From positions 28,892,001-28,956,000 of the forward strand of contig NC_091049.1 of the NCBI RefSeq assembly GCF_963966145.1: a stretch of 64,000 bases of DNA. Direction: 5' to 3'. Shown here in pieces: positions 1-11,300 of the stretch; positions within the stretch are counted from its first letter, which is position 1, and each line of letters begins with the position of its first letter. The notes under the pieces are model-generated. The model was not told the origin of the DNA. It made no database searches and worked only from the letters and a program-made list of their open reading frames with translations. This stretch comes from Tenebrio molitor (Eukaryota; Arthropoda; Insecta; Coleoptera; Tenebrionidae). A program made the position numbers and the translations under genes.

Positions 1-165
1 GATTGTCACAAATTAAATTTTTTTCCCTGCCTGATTATGCCCATGTCAAAAAAATGAGAAAAAATGACAAATGATAGGTTATGAGATTTACGACCGTTTT
101 ATAATGGAGCATTTTCCATTGTGTCAAAGCATGATTTTGACGACCAGTTTTTTTTCTCGCGACAG
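1..165. mobile_element. MITE family A, copy 1 (cut by window edge)
   Basis: This is the right part of a small inverted-repeat element. It ends in ctcgcgacag followed by TA, and it matches the reverse complement of the element at 8985-9218 over the block containing the GGGCATAATT-like stretch and the GGTCGTCAAA-like terminus. No coding sequence is visible. The other end lies outside the window. Confidence 0.6.
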
Positions 166-457
166 TAATCTCAATTTTCAGAAAAATAAATAAATAAAAC
201 TTCAAATGTACTGTGTAGGTATATTTTTTATTCCATTCAACTTTTCTACATTATGTTGGCAATAACATAACATTTGTTTCTGTTTTCTGTATTTCTGCCA
301 TTTACTTAACTTGACTGTAATTAATTAAATTAAATTTACAGCAAACATTGTCAAATCGTGACAATTTAACAGTCACATTTTACAAATGCCAAGTTATAGT
401 TTGTCCAGCGAGAGATTGGTTGACATAAAAATCACTAAATTTAATGTAGAGAAAGTA

Positions 458-700
458 CAGGGTGAGCAACAATAACTGTTTCAGTTGGCAATAAAAAATT
501 TTACATAAAATTTTCAAGACTGTGAATTGTACCTATTTCAGTTTGTTTTATTGACAGCTGGTATACATTTCAAATTTAAACGTCTTGGTTTTTGTAATCT
601 TTTATTAATAAAATGGTTTTCTCGTTGGAACATGACATAAAAGTCACCAAAAATCACCAGAATTTATTGCCAACTCAATCAGTACTTGTTGCTCACACGG
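458..700. mobile_element. MITE family B, copy 1
   Basis: This 243-bp non-coding element has imperfect inverted termini of about 30 bp. The left end carries GGTGAGCAACAA and GTTGGCAA, and the right end has the inverted counterparts. TA lies on both sides (456-457 and 701-702). A second copy is at 22710-22961, and the two are near identical over most of their length. This fits a non-autonomous Tc1/mariner-like element, but no transposase is present to prove it. Confidence 0.7.
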
Positions 701-705
701 TACTA

Positions 706-934
706 CAGTGGGGAGCACGGAATTTCGCACGCCAATTTGTACGTCATTAAAAAAAAACTATCTAGTCTAAGCTTTATTGTCATTATAATCAATAATGAGG
801 TGGGATACGCATGATATATGTGATCATGACTGATGTTTCACCTAAACTGTCACGAAACTGCCGCCAGTATCTCATTTTAATAAAATTAAGTCAGTGAAAT
901 GTCCAATGTGTGCGAAATTCCGTGCTCGCCACTG
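706..934. mobile_element. MITE family C (CAGTGG termini)
   Basis: This 229-bp element has terminal inverted repeats of about 25 bp. The left end starts CAGTGGGGAGCACGG and the right end, inverted, starts CAGTGGCGAGCACGG, so they differ by one base there. TA duplications lie at 704-705 and 935-936. It inserted within a few bases of the right end of family B copy 1. No ORF is visible. The termini resemble Tc1/mariner CAGT ends. Confidence 0.75.
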
Positions 935-1129
935 TACCTAACGCATGTAAAATTTGAAATATATCCTTCAAGCAGTAACATTTTCGTCCTGAAATTATGT
1001 TCTAATTAATGTATTCTAGTGCATTTTGTAGTGTTGGGTTAAAAGCCTACAATTTAAAATCTCCCAATCTCTCGCTGGACGAAGTATATCAAAATAGTAG
1101 GTTTAGATTAATTTGTGATTTCAATATTT

Positions 1130-1530
1130 TGTTATATCTAGTTATTTATGCAACGAGTTTCTGTGTAAATTGGGCTTTTCTAATTGCCCGAGGGACAAGA
1201 TTAAAACACGAGCGTAGCGAGGGTTTTAAGGCCTCGAGGGTAATTAGAAAAGCCCAATTTACCTAGAAACGAGTTGCATACAAAATTTTATTGTTTGAAA
1301 CGAGGGTCCCTGAAGCTTCCAAATCTTTTAAAAATGGTTTCGCATTTGCTTTTGACAGTTTTGACAAATTTTTCAAGACCTGTTAGAAGTGTGATGTTGA
1401 ATGTGTTGTTTCGGGCAATGGTTCGTTATCTGCTTATTTTGCTTTAAAGCAGTTAAGAGGCAATTTACAAAGGAGAAAAATGAACATTTATGACAGTTGA
1501 AAACAATAAAATTACTTTTTATTCGATTTC
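1130..1530. repeat. Foldback repeat D, copy 1 (uninterrupted)
   Basis: The core, about 1147-1275, is an inverted repeat of about 37-bp arms around AAATTGGGCTTTTCTAATT. It is followed by about 250 bp of conserved flank. The same unit recurs at 21296-22440, where it is split by two insertions, so this copy shows the uninterrupted state. A diverged subfamily is at 19170-19500 and 23277-23520. The short ORF through it is not a gene. Confidence 0.7.
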
Positions 1531-1739
1531 GTTGGCAAAATGTCAAAATTAATTTGATTCCATTATTGACAAAATAAAAATCCCGTTGCGAAACAATCGA
1601 ATTTTTGACAACCATCGTCTACTCGAATCTTGACCGGATTCCAACAAACTGCCCACCGGCAAAAAAAACATGATTCAAAGTCTATTTTTTCCAGAGCAGC
1701 AGTAGATAAAAATAATGGAAAACAAAATTAAGCCGCGCT

Positions 1740-2360
1740 CTTAGGCATAATCCCGGATTATCCCGATAGCGGCACCTGTTTTGACACGTCACGTGACCGA
1801 ATTTTCTCCGAAATCCCAATGGGAACGCACCAGCTGTAGGTCACGTGTCTGCGGCCGGGAAACAACACACCTCACGTGCCACATCCCTCGGAAAAGCCCG
1901 CAACTTCCAGCAAATTACCAGTGATCCCCAGAACTCATCTCATAAAAAATTACAAGGAATGCACTCGGTGCAATTGGATTTCGTTGTTTATTCAAGTTTT
2001 GGAGTGTTGGCGAGCGACGATGGTGTTGATTGAGGGGTGGTCGACGTAAAAACGGAAACAGAAATGATGCATAATTTAAATTTAATCATTACAATTCTCG
2101 CGATTCGTGCCATCGGGTATTAGTAATAATGGGAATGGAGCCGGGCGCTGCAAGGTTGTCGCCGACAGGTGCGACCGTTGGATGTGGAAAGCGGCGAAAA
2201 GATGTTTTCCGGGTTGGGATCGGGAAAGCGGTCCGGGAAAAAGGCGCCGGGACGGCGGGCGTCCGGGAGCGGTGACGAAGGAGTTTTTCGACACGAAAAT
2301 TTCAAGGGAAGAGTGCGAGGCGCGTCCAGAGTATGAGAGGATATACAGCGTGAACCAATA
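1740..2360. other. GC-rich patch without a recognised gene
   Basis: This stretch is much richer in G+C and CpG than its surroundings. It contains a perfect GTCACGTGAC box at 1788-1797 and two more CACGTG sites near 1841 and 1873. Short overlapping ORFs run on both strands, but none resembles a known protein. It could be a promoter or 5' exon of a gene lying outside the window, or a distal regulatory region of the thioredoxin gene. Confidence 0.3.
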
Positions 2361-4180
2361 ATTTTGTATTCTGTGACGACTTACTTAAAAAAAAGGTAAA
2401 CGCAACATGCAAGCTTCACTGTTTTAAATTAATTGTTATCGGTGTTGCCATTGTGTTAATAATAATAATGACAATTAGCTTTCACAATGTCACGAAAATG
2501 GAATGGAATTTAAATTTGTGCAATGTAATTCTGATTCCGATAATCCACTTTTTACATTGTGTTATTTATTAAAATTTATGTAAAACATACATAGTTTCGG
2601 TGTTTTCCCCTGTTCTCGGTGCTGCCTTAAAATTATCAGAACATTTTTCAAATCAGTTTTAAAAGAAACCAGGGAATTTGAGCGATTTTATATCCATTCT
2701 CACGGCCTCCTTATTTCTTAGTCATCACAAAAAAACTTGAAGACTTGACCTTGAAACTGTAGGTATATAGTGTGTGACGAATTCTTGACGTATCGAAACA
2801 TCTTTAATCACGCATATCATGATATCATGTTAATAACGCAAATCAAGTACTCTGGAGTGTCAAATGTGAGATTTTGTCAGATTTAAAATTTTTCATAAAA
2901 ATCTAAAAACGTGAATTATTCTTTTCGATAAATCAGAAGTTGGGGTTATTTTCGGCAAAACCAGGACCTTCAAAAAGTTGAAGAGATCATTAAGACTTGT
3001 CACACTTGTCGACTAAAACTTGACCGTAACACTTTCATAGCTCACTCTATTTGCACAAGAAGCAGATGTTTATCTTAGAACGTTTGTAAATCAAGAATTT
3101 GTTTACTAGTTGCTGAACCCAATTTTCAAAAAACACAATAAAATGTCTTTCGAAGAAACAAACATTTTTGACTGACAGCAACGTGTTGTTTTTGACTTGA
3201 CAGTTGTCAATTTTTCACGAAATCCTAAATTGTCACCGCCTTCTACAGGACTTTCATAAATGACTTGTGTCACAAGAGTGCTGTGTCCCCATTTTATGAA
3301 AGCCCTGTATATTTCAACTCTATCGATGTTAAACTGATATTTTTGAAATCCTTCCGATTGATCTCAACTTCAAGTTATAGAAAAACTCGGTAAATAAAGT
3401 TGACTGTCAGAGCTAAAATCTAGTAGGCCTCGAAAATAACAACTGATTCTGGTAGTGACATTCCTAGTGCTCTGAATTTGAGCAGATTTTGTCATCCACT
3501 GTGTATATGATCGATCGTCTTGTTCATCTTGTGTGATAACTCCAACATACAGGATGTTGCATTTAAGAGTCGAAGGACAATAAAAAAAAATATTTATATA
3601 GAATGAGTCAAAAATAAAAAACCAATGAATTTATTGTTACCATGTATTAGAAATACGAATGTGAGACAAATTCAAATGTTATGACAGGTTGACATGTGAA
3701 CAAACACCATAAATATCAAACAAAATCTAATCAAATACCATTTTTGACAGATTTGTTCTTATCGGTTAATTAGCACTCGGGAAATGATCATAAACGACCA
3801 AATAATTGATTTAAAACATACGATATGATTTTATTTGAATTGCTTTTACAGATTAACCAGCCACGACTGGGTCCAATCATCATAAAATTCTCTAAATCAA
3901 TATTTGCCAGGAGATGTTTACAGTATCAGAAATAAATACCTATGATACCGAAAAGAAGCTGGAAGTACAGTGTCGAAATAAAAATGTACCTACGTCGACC
4001 GCCATTTTCGAACAAAAAAAAAAAACGAGCACGTGATTTCTACTACAGTTGAGAATGTAATTTTGGGGGTTTCAAATAAAAACGCCGCCGTTAAAATAAC
4101 GAACTGTCAGTTGACGCCTGCAAGTCTTTGCCTTTTATCGACGGGGTAGATTGGTGTAACCCTTGAGTCATTTGATCTAA
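2361..4180. other. AT-rich intergenic DNA, nothing recognised
   Basis: I see no ORF with protein-like composition and no RNA gene or clear inverted repeat here. The only motif of note is a CACGTGA box at 4030. Confidence 0.4.
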
Positions 4181-4360
4181 CCTATACGTTGTACATCTTG
4201 GCCCTTTCGCTATCCTTGTACATCCGTCAATCCCCGCCGTACGTCTTCGCCTCGCTCCATGGCCACGAGCGAGATCGCACGTCGCGTTACGTCGGATTTC
4301 GCCGCGCACGCGCACACCGCTCCATCTCTGTCCAACTCACCCGGGCCGAGGAAGACCGCC

Positions 4361-4371
4361 TAATAAAAGCG
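4361..4371 (+). promoter_or_regulatory. TATA-like box of the thioredoxin gene
   Basis: TAATAAAAGCG lies 147 bp upstream of the thioredoxin start codon, inside a GC-rich stretch (4180-4510). Transcription would begin near 4390, giving a 5' leader of roughly 115 bases. This is inferred from position and composition only. Confidence 0.35.
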
Positions 4372-4507
4372 TAGCGGCTTTGTGTCAAGTCATTTGATCA
4401 AGTGCCTGTGTCCTGTCGGCGTCCATCTTCGAACCATTCCTTCGTGTGTTCCGTGCGAGTGCTTCCGCAAGAAGAAACCCACAACTTCGACTCCCCTAGA
4501 ATTCGCG

Positions 4508-7427
4508 ATGGTCACCCACATCAACGACAAGGTCAGTCCGATCGGGGCTCCGGTGGCGGTGGGCGCGGTCGCGTTCTCCTCCTAGAAACCCGCGACGATG
4601 GTGCGCGGGAACCGCCGGACCCGCGTGGGGCGAATCCCGCCGGGAGCGACGGTTTTGCGGCGATCTGACAGCTAGAGCCGCGAGTGACAGTTGGGCGATC
4701 GCGACCTGCGATCAGTCAAATACGTCGCACCGACTGCCAGGGGGCTGGAAAGGGGGCCCAAGGTCACTGCGGATTCCGATGTGTGCATTGCGGGCCGCTA
4801 AAAAATGCACCGATTGGCGTCTCTGTCTGGCGCGGGGCGGCGCGATTGCTGTCTCCCTCTGGCGGCCGCGCTCGCGGTATACCAGGTGGCCCAACGACGG
4901 GGTCAACCCTCAACCGTTGACGGACGTCACGTGCTCCAAAATTTCGTCGTTGACCCCAACGCAGTTGATAAGACAGCGCTTTCGTCATTCAGTAAGAATT
5001 AAAAGCGTGACGGTGTCGAATTTCACCAAAGTGCGACAGTAACGTGATAAAACTAATGGCGTGACTCCCAATTATTATTATTATTATTGTGTACTTTTCG
5101 TAATTATCTCCATTATTGTAATGTCCGTGAATTAATCAGATTGTGCAAGATAAATAGAAGATTACACGGCACATTAATCGTGACAGTTGCAGGAAATTAA
5201 ATTAAACAAAGTCAAGAGTAAAAGGTTGCCACAATAAAATGGCAATTTACCAAATTTAAGTCCTTTGCAACCAACTAAGCCACCTACCTTTGTTATCTCA
5301 CGTGACCTTGACAGGCATTAAATTTAATTAACATCACGTTTGTTTTGACTTTATTGTCATTTTTTTTTCGTAGGATCGTGTAAAAATTTTAAGCAATCAC
5401 AATTCGCGCTGTCGCAAGTTCGGTACTAAACCAAATTTGCTGCAAATATGCCTGCAGATACTAGATCACGTGACTGGCTTGTGTAAATATTACTATTGGA
5501 AAATGTAAATGGGCAGTAATTATGTAGTAGTAAAAAAAGTCACGTGATTTTATTTTTATTCGACGCTCACGTGAGTCAGGTTGACTGGTTCGTCATCAAA
5601 ACCACACCAGTTTGACAGATCATGTCATCTGGTGACTGTTCGGCCACGCCAACGACCTAATGACGAACCAGCCCTTGACATTTGATCCTGTCAATTTATT
5701 TGTAATTGATCGTGAGACGTCATTTTTCCCACAAATTTGCATCGAATTTTCTCATTTCGTAACAGAAACTGTTTGTAAAATTCCAATTTGGGAAGTAGTT
5801 GTCAGAGATTTTTAAAATTATGTCAGGTACAGAATTATGTTCAAGTTAATTATTTTCGGTGTTTTCTTAAGACTAATTAGTCACAGTTGGTTAAGCCGCC
5901 CTCAAGGTCCATCCACGACGAATTTAAAATCTATGTCTAATTTATATTTACCGCATGCGTCGAAAGTAACATTTTTTACACTTTTTCACCTTACGTCAAC
6001 GTCCACCATATTGTTATTAATCATTGCCAACCTAACTTTATGAAGTGAAAACATCCCCAGCTCGACTTATTCATAATAAAGTTTATTTCTTCCTCTGACG
6101 TACATCTATCAAATTATTTCCTCATTTTGTACCTTTACAAATACCAATATTGTTGCTTTCACTTTCCCTTCCTGGTATTATGCGTAATTACCAATTGAAA
6201 ATATTTTGTAGTCATAATGACATTACCGGTTTCATGATGCATTTTTTCCTCTGATGCAAGTTTTTATACTTACTTTAATACATGAGTTGATTCTTTCAAT
6301 GCCTCGAGTGCTACCAATATTATTAAATTATTTAATTTGCTTCTCATGAAATTGCGGTTAACAAGTACCAATTTAATTTTCACCCATAATACATTATCAA
6401 CTTCCTTCCATACCTTTTACGTAGTTTTTGTACTTTGTTATCTTATCACATTTATTTCTTCTAATAACGTTGTTTTTCTCTTCCTTTTTTGAAGATGCAG
6501 TTGGCAATTACCAACTTAACTTAATTGTATAGGGATTTACCATTTACTACCAACTTAATTTCTTTTTTTCTTCTTGTGCTTTCGTAAGTGCAGAGTTGTT
6601 TTCAATCGATGTTTTATGCAAATTCCTACAACACTGTTTCTTTTTTTGTCCGTTTTCAAAGACTCCAGCGCTGCCAACAATAAATTACCAACTGAAATAA
6701 TTTTGTAGTCACGACAGTCATCAACTTAATTTATTCGTACCTACTCTGCAACCCCTTATCATTTATTGCGACACTCCTTACTCCTTTTTGTACATTAGTA
6801 ATAATGATTCATACTCCCACTTTTTTTCTCCGTCATTAATAACAATTATCCAACTTAATTTAAGTGACAGCAACCTTGGTAGTAATTTATTCCTCAGTCC
6901 TCTCGTGCAAGCTTTTTGTCGTATTTTATTTTTTCTTCACATTTTTGCCTCCCAACAACTTCCTAGCGTCCAAATTGCTTTATTTCCCTAAATCTCCTAT
7001 CACCCAGTGACCTATTTCGATTTTGACATTTCTGGAGCCCCCCCCCCACGTTCCGAATTTGAGCGTTAATTTCTGCGCAGGCCGACCTCCTGTCGAAGCT
7101 GACCGACGCCGGCGACCAGCTCGTCGTGATCGATTTCTTCGCCACCTGGTGCGGCCCCTGCAAGATGATCTCCCCGAAGTTGGAGGAGCTGGCACAAGAA
7201 TTCCAGAACGTGCTCATCTTCAAGGTGAGACCGGCATCGCCCCCCTCCGTCAAATTGGCTAAATCGGTGTTTCGCAGGTGGACGTGGACGAATGCGAGGA
7301 CATCGCCATGGAGTACAACATCTCCTCGATGCCCACCTTCGTCTTCGTCAAGAACAACCAGACGATCACGCAGTTCAGCGGCGCCAATTACGACAAGTTG
7401 AGGCAGCTGGTGCTGGAGAACAAGTAG
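4508..7427 (+). CDS. Trx-2: Thioredoxin (cytosolic, Trx-2 type)
   Basis: Three exons, 4508-4531, 7081-7224 and 7278-7427, join in phase 0 to a 105-residue protein, the usual length for a cytosolic thioredoxin. Exon 1 encodes only MVTHINDK and ends at a GTCAGT donor; exon 2 starts with ADLLSKL after GCGCAG. The redox motif WCGPC has its cysteines at residues 32 and 35, and the cis-proline is in SSMPT at residue 75. The enzyme reduces protein disulfides and is itself reduced by thioredoxin reductase. There is no signal or transit peptide. Intron 1 is 2.55 kb and intron 2 only 53 bp. The eight-codon first exon was found by matching the thioredoxin N-terminus and phase; a transcript would confirm it. 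The gene is convergent with Myrf. Confidence 0.95.
6010..6900 (+). repeat. Degenerate ACCAACTTAATTT motifs in Trx-2 intron 1
   Basis: A loose motif close to TACCAACTTAATTT recurs about eight times between 6010 and 6870, at irregular spacing of about 40-180 bp and set in pyrimidine-rich sequence. One longer piece with TTTTGTAGTCA is seen twice, near 6205 and 6705. The copies look like a decayed repeat and carry no ORF. Confidence 0.4.
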
Positions 7428-8338
7428 ATCGTAGGCGGTCGCGTTTCTTTTTTATTTTCGATGTACTTTAACAACACACAAAAAAAACATGCAAAATATA
7501 TTGGAAAACTTTTCAAAAAACAAAAAAAAAATCAATTATTTTTTCACTGCGTAGGTTCCAGTTTGTTTGTCAGTTTGTAATCTTTGATTTTGTTTATGAT
7601 CGAGTGAATTGTTGTGTATTCGAGATTCACAGTAGCGCCTTACACGATGTTAAAGCATTACATACATGTATTACAAAAAAGTCATTAAAAAATGTTGATA
7701 GAACGGCCGGAGTGTTATTGACAGTTGTATAAGAATCGAAAACAATTTATTTTACACAATCACAAAAACATAATATTGCAATAATACACGACTACGCTAA
7801 AATTCTAACAACTATTTGTTCATATTCTTTAGATAACTCTAAATATAAAGTAATAAAAATGATAAAAATATTTGTTCGTAACTCTGCATTAAAAAAATAC
7901 AAGAAAATAGAGAGAGGGAGAAGAGAGAAAAAAGAGTATCTTACAATACGATTATTCTACTAGATCTACACATTTTACAATTCTTACTGGACGGACAAGT
8001 TTCTTAAGTACATTTGATATGAGTCGTTTATAGTCTGTGACTAATCATATAAAGCTTAGGTCTTCCTATACGACTATTGGCTACAAAAAATGTTTTGGTG
8101 CTTTTTTTTTCACTAAATTATCTCTAGGTGTCCCAAATTTGTCGTTCTCTCTTAAATACAGGTACTTCTACAACTAGGTGGCGCTGTAGTAACATCGAAC
8201 ACTCGATAAAACAATTAAAAAAATATAATATCTTAAACAATAGTAACATAATAAATAACATAATTGTTATGTCATGCGGCGTTTTTTCTTTTTTATTTGG
8301 ATAAAAAAAAATAAAAGAGATTAGTACGTATCGTTCCG
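7428..8338. other. 3' region between convergent Trx-2 and Myrf
   Basis: This AT-rich stretch follows the thioredoxin stop and precedes the Myrf stop on the other strand, so it should hold both 3' untranslated regions. I could not place either poly(A) site with confidence. No ORF or RNA gene is visible. Confidence 0.5.
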
Positions 8339-11300
8339 TTATTCATCACAGTGCCTGTAGAAATGAAAGTTGTATTCGATGAATTCGCCGAGATTGGTCA
8401 GTTTGCAAATGTTCTGCAACGAAAGAATGACATTTAGTTCGTGTTTGACAGTTTTTCAGTTCCTTGACCTTGGAAACGTACGGTCTTGTCAAAATTAATA
8501 AAAAAATTGAAAAAATGACAGATGCGATTGATGTATGGTGTTGCAAATTTAGTTTTGCAGAAAAAAGTTTCCAAGCAAACATTTTCTAAATCTCTAAAAA
8601 GAGACCGAACCATTCATCTGAACTGACAATTCTATTCGTCAAAAACATCCAAAAATTGTCAAAATTACCCAAAACCTACTAACCTGACTCGGCTTTATCG
8701 ATGCCCTATACGTCATGACCTTCGACTGGAAATCAGCCATGTTGACCTCGAAGATGACACTTTGACTGCTGATCAGCTGACTCGGACTGTGCTCGTTGAC
8801 CTTGTGACGGACCTGGAGCTTCTCGTCGTAGTTGTAAGAACAACCGCGGTCCTTGTAGTTGTTGTTGCAGTAGTCGATTTCCCTGATGGTGTCTTGCGTC
8901 GATCTGAAACGTTCCCAAGTTCGTAACGGATTGTTTGTTAAAAGAAAAAAAGAAACGAGTACAATCGCGGCTACGGAATTCGTACAGTCGCGAGCAATAA
9001 ATTTTGGTCGTCAAGGTCATTCTTTAACGCAATCGAAAATGCTCCATTGTAAAACAGTCGTAATTATCATAACCTATCATCATGTTGTATGACATTAATT
9101 GTCATTTTTTTGACACTTTGTTGACATGGGCATAATTAGGCTGGGAAATTTTTTAAATCTGACAATCTAACCAAATTTTGAAATGACATTGACGACCAAA
9201 ATTTATTGCTCGCGACAGTACATCAAATTACTGTCACTTCACAAAAAAATTAATCTTTTTTTCAAAATGGTAACTGTTAAAAGTGTATTTTGGAAATACT
9301 GGGTATTCCAAAAAGCACAATTCGTTACATAATACAAAAATTGGGACAAATACAAATTGACAGACTGTCAAGTGTTAAAAGTGAGGTTACCATTACTAAA
9401 GAACATTTTACGACTTTTGCCAGTGAAATGACATTGATGTACGAAATTCCGTGGCCGCCATAGTGTTAATTTGACAAAAACGTCATTTCTCGCCCGACGT
9501 TTATCGAAATCAGTCAAAATCACCACAGAACGCTTAATCAGACAAAGTTAGCGTGAAATGATGGGTCGCACTCGCTATCTACGCCCACTTTGATTCATCG
9601 ATAATAATAATGTTAATAATAATAAATGCACCAAAACGACTCAAATCGATAAATTTTCAAACGTAAAGTGATCACTTACCAATTTAGAGCATACGAGTAT
9701 CGAATTTAAATGTTTTAAGAGGTAATTGTCAAAAACATGTTTTGACAATTTTTCGAAAAAAAAAAAAAGATGAACGCACCTGAATATGAGATTGATGAAT
9801 TCATCCGGCATGTATTTAGATATAGGAACAGAATAGGAATAGTTGTGCGGGTCCGGCTGGGCTATCAAGTACTTGTGGGTCAAGGTCGTGTTGAAGTTGC
9901 GTCCTTGGACCACGATCAAGAACACCTGATCATCTGTAACGACGGGATTCAGTGGGCGTTGCGTTGAAAAATAAAAGAAAGCGAAAAAAAAAGAAAAAAT
10001 CACCTGGGGTGTCAAACGAGCTGATTTCACCTGTCAAATCGTAGGCGTCCCTCTTCTGCCTCTTGTCGATCTCGTTGGTGGTGGAGTGAAAGGGCGGCGA
10101 AATTTTGTTCTTCTCGATGTTGAGGACCGTCTGTCCCGTCTTGTTGGCGTTCTTGTCGCCGTAGATCGAGTTCGGCGATTCCGGGGGCGGTATCACCGGC
10201 GGCGACGCAGCACAACAGTAGATCTGGCAAAGGTGGCTACTTTCCAGGTCCTGTTCCACGGAGAGGCAGTCCGGGGGGCGGCCGATGATGTACGACGGTC
10301 GCTTCGCGAGCCCCGGGTCGATCGTTATCTTCGTGACGTCGTCGTTTCTGTACGTGTTGGTCTTGTGGTGGTCGGTCATGGTGTGCCACGATTGGTGGTT
10401 CTTCGGCGACTTCATTTGTCTCTTGGTGACGACCGAACGGTGCGTGGCTTGGAGGTTGGTGTGGGCGAACTGGTTGTGTCTGGACGCCTCCATCAGGTAC
10501 AAAGTTGTTATGGCCGCCAAGCTACCAAAAATATTTTCACAATTTTTCAAAAAGAAAATTTTCGAAAAATATTTGCAAAATTTAAAATTTTCAAAAACTT
10601 ATTACAAAGACATGATCAGTTTTCTAAGATATTCGAAAAATATTTCCAACAGTCAAAATTTTGAAAAACTCACCAGAAGGCCATGATCAGCACCAAGACC
10701 ACTATGACAATCTGTATGAACTTATTCGAGCAGAACTCGTCTTCTCTGTTGCAGGAGTGGTGCTTGGAGCACTTTTGCGAATAGGAATGTTTCAAGCTGC
10801 TCACTGAAAAAATATCGAAAAAAAAAATCTCGAATTTTCTCTCCAAAACTCACCTGTGCTGTTCGATTTGAGACTGTCGCCCCTTTTCAGCTTGTTCAAC
10901 CGCCTGTTTATCCTTTCCAACTGGTCGATTCGAGTCTCGAGATTATCCGTCACTTTGCACAACTCCTTCACCGCCCCTATATTCTCCATGAAGATGCGCT
11001 CCTTGTTCACCACCAGGAAGTTGTCGATGGAGGTGCCGTTCTCGAGGACGAGGTCGCCGGCCGGTCTCACCGCTTCGGGGAGGATCTTGGCCACCTCTTG
11101 AGCTATGACGCCGGTGTCGGAACGTTGACTGTCGCGACTCAACTGCGACGCGAACGACGGTTCGTAGTCATACCTGGAAAACGTGCACAAATCGAACTGG
11201 GACGATTGGATTGGTGTGAAAATGCGACGGGACGCTTAGTCGGATGATTTCAGCGTGAAATGATGGGTAGCACTTGGTGTCTAACTCTAAGTTGACATTT

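Larger units (their letters stand above)
1788..5575. promoter_or_regulatory. Cluster of CACGTG E-boxes around Trx-2
   Basis: Nine CACGTG hexamers are visible. They lie near 1790, 1841, 1873, 4030, 4928, 5299, 5467, 5541 and 5568, several in the extended GTCACGTGAC or TCACGTGA form. Four fall within 300 bp in the first intron of the thioredoxin gene. This extended E-box is the known site of bHLH-Zip factors such as USF, Max/Myc and MITF/TFE. Regulation of this gene by them is an inference. Confidence 0.4.

Noticed and set aside
2107..2361. A first exon beginning MGMEPG with a possible GTGCGA donor
   Set aside because: No matching downstream exon or protein family could be found; kept only as a GC-rich patch.
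4382..5042. Overlapping ORFs around the thioredoxin start
   Set aside because: They lie in the GC-rich leader and first intron of Trx-2. Only the eight-codon exon at 4508 fits the gene.
10086..10664. 192-codon ORF on the plus strand
   Set aside because: It is antisense to the Myrf exon at 10521-10004, which has clear family similarity and proper splice sites.
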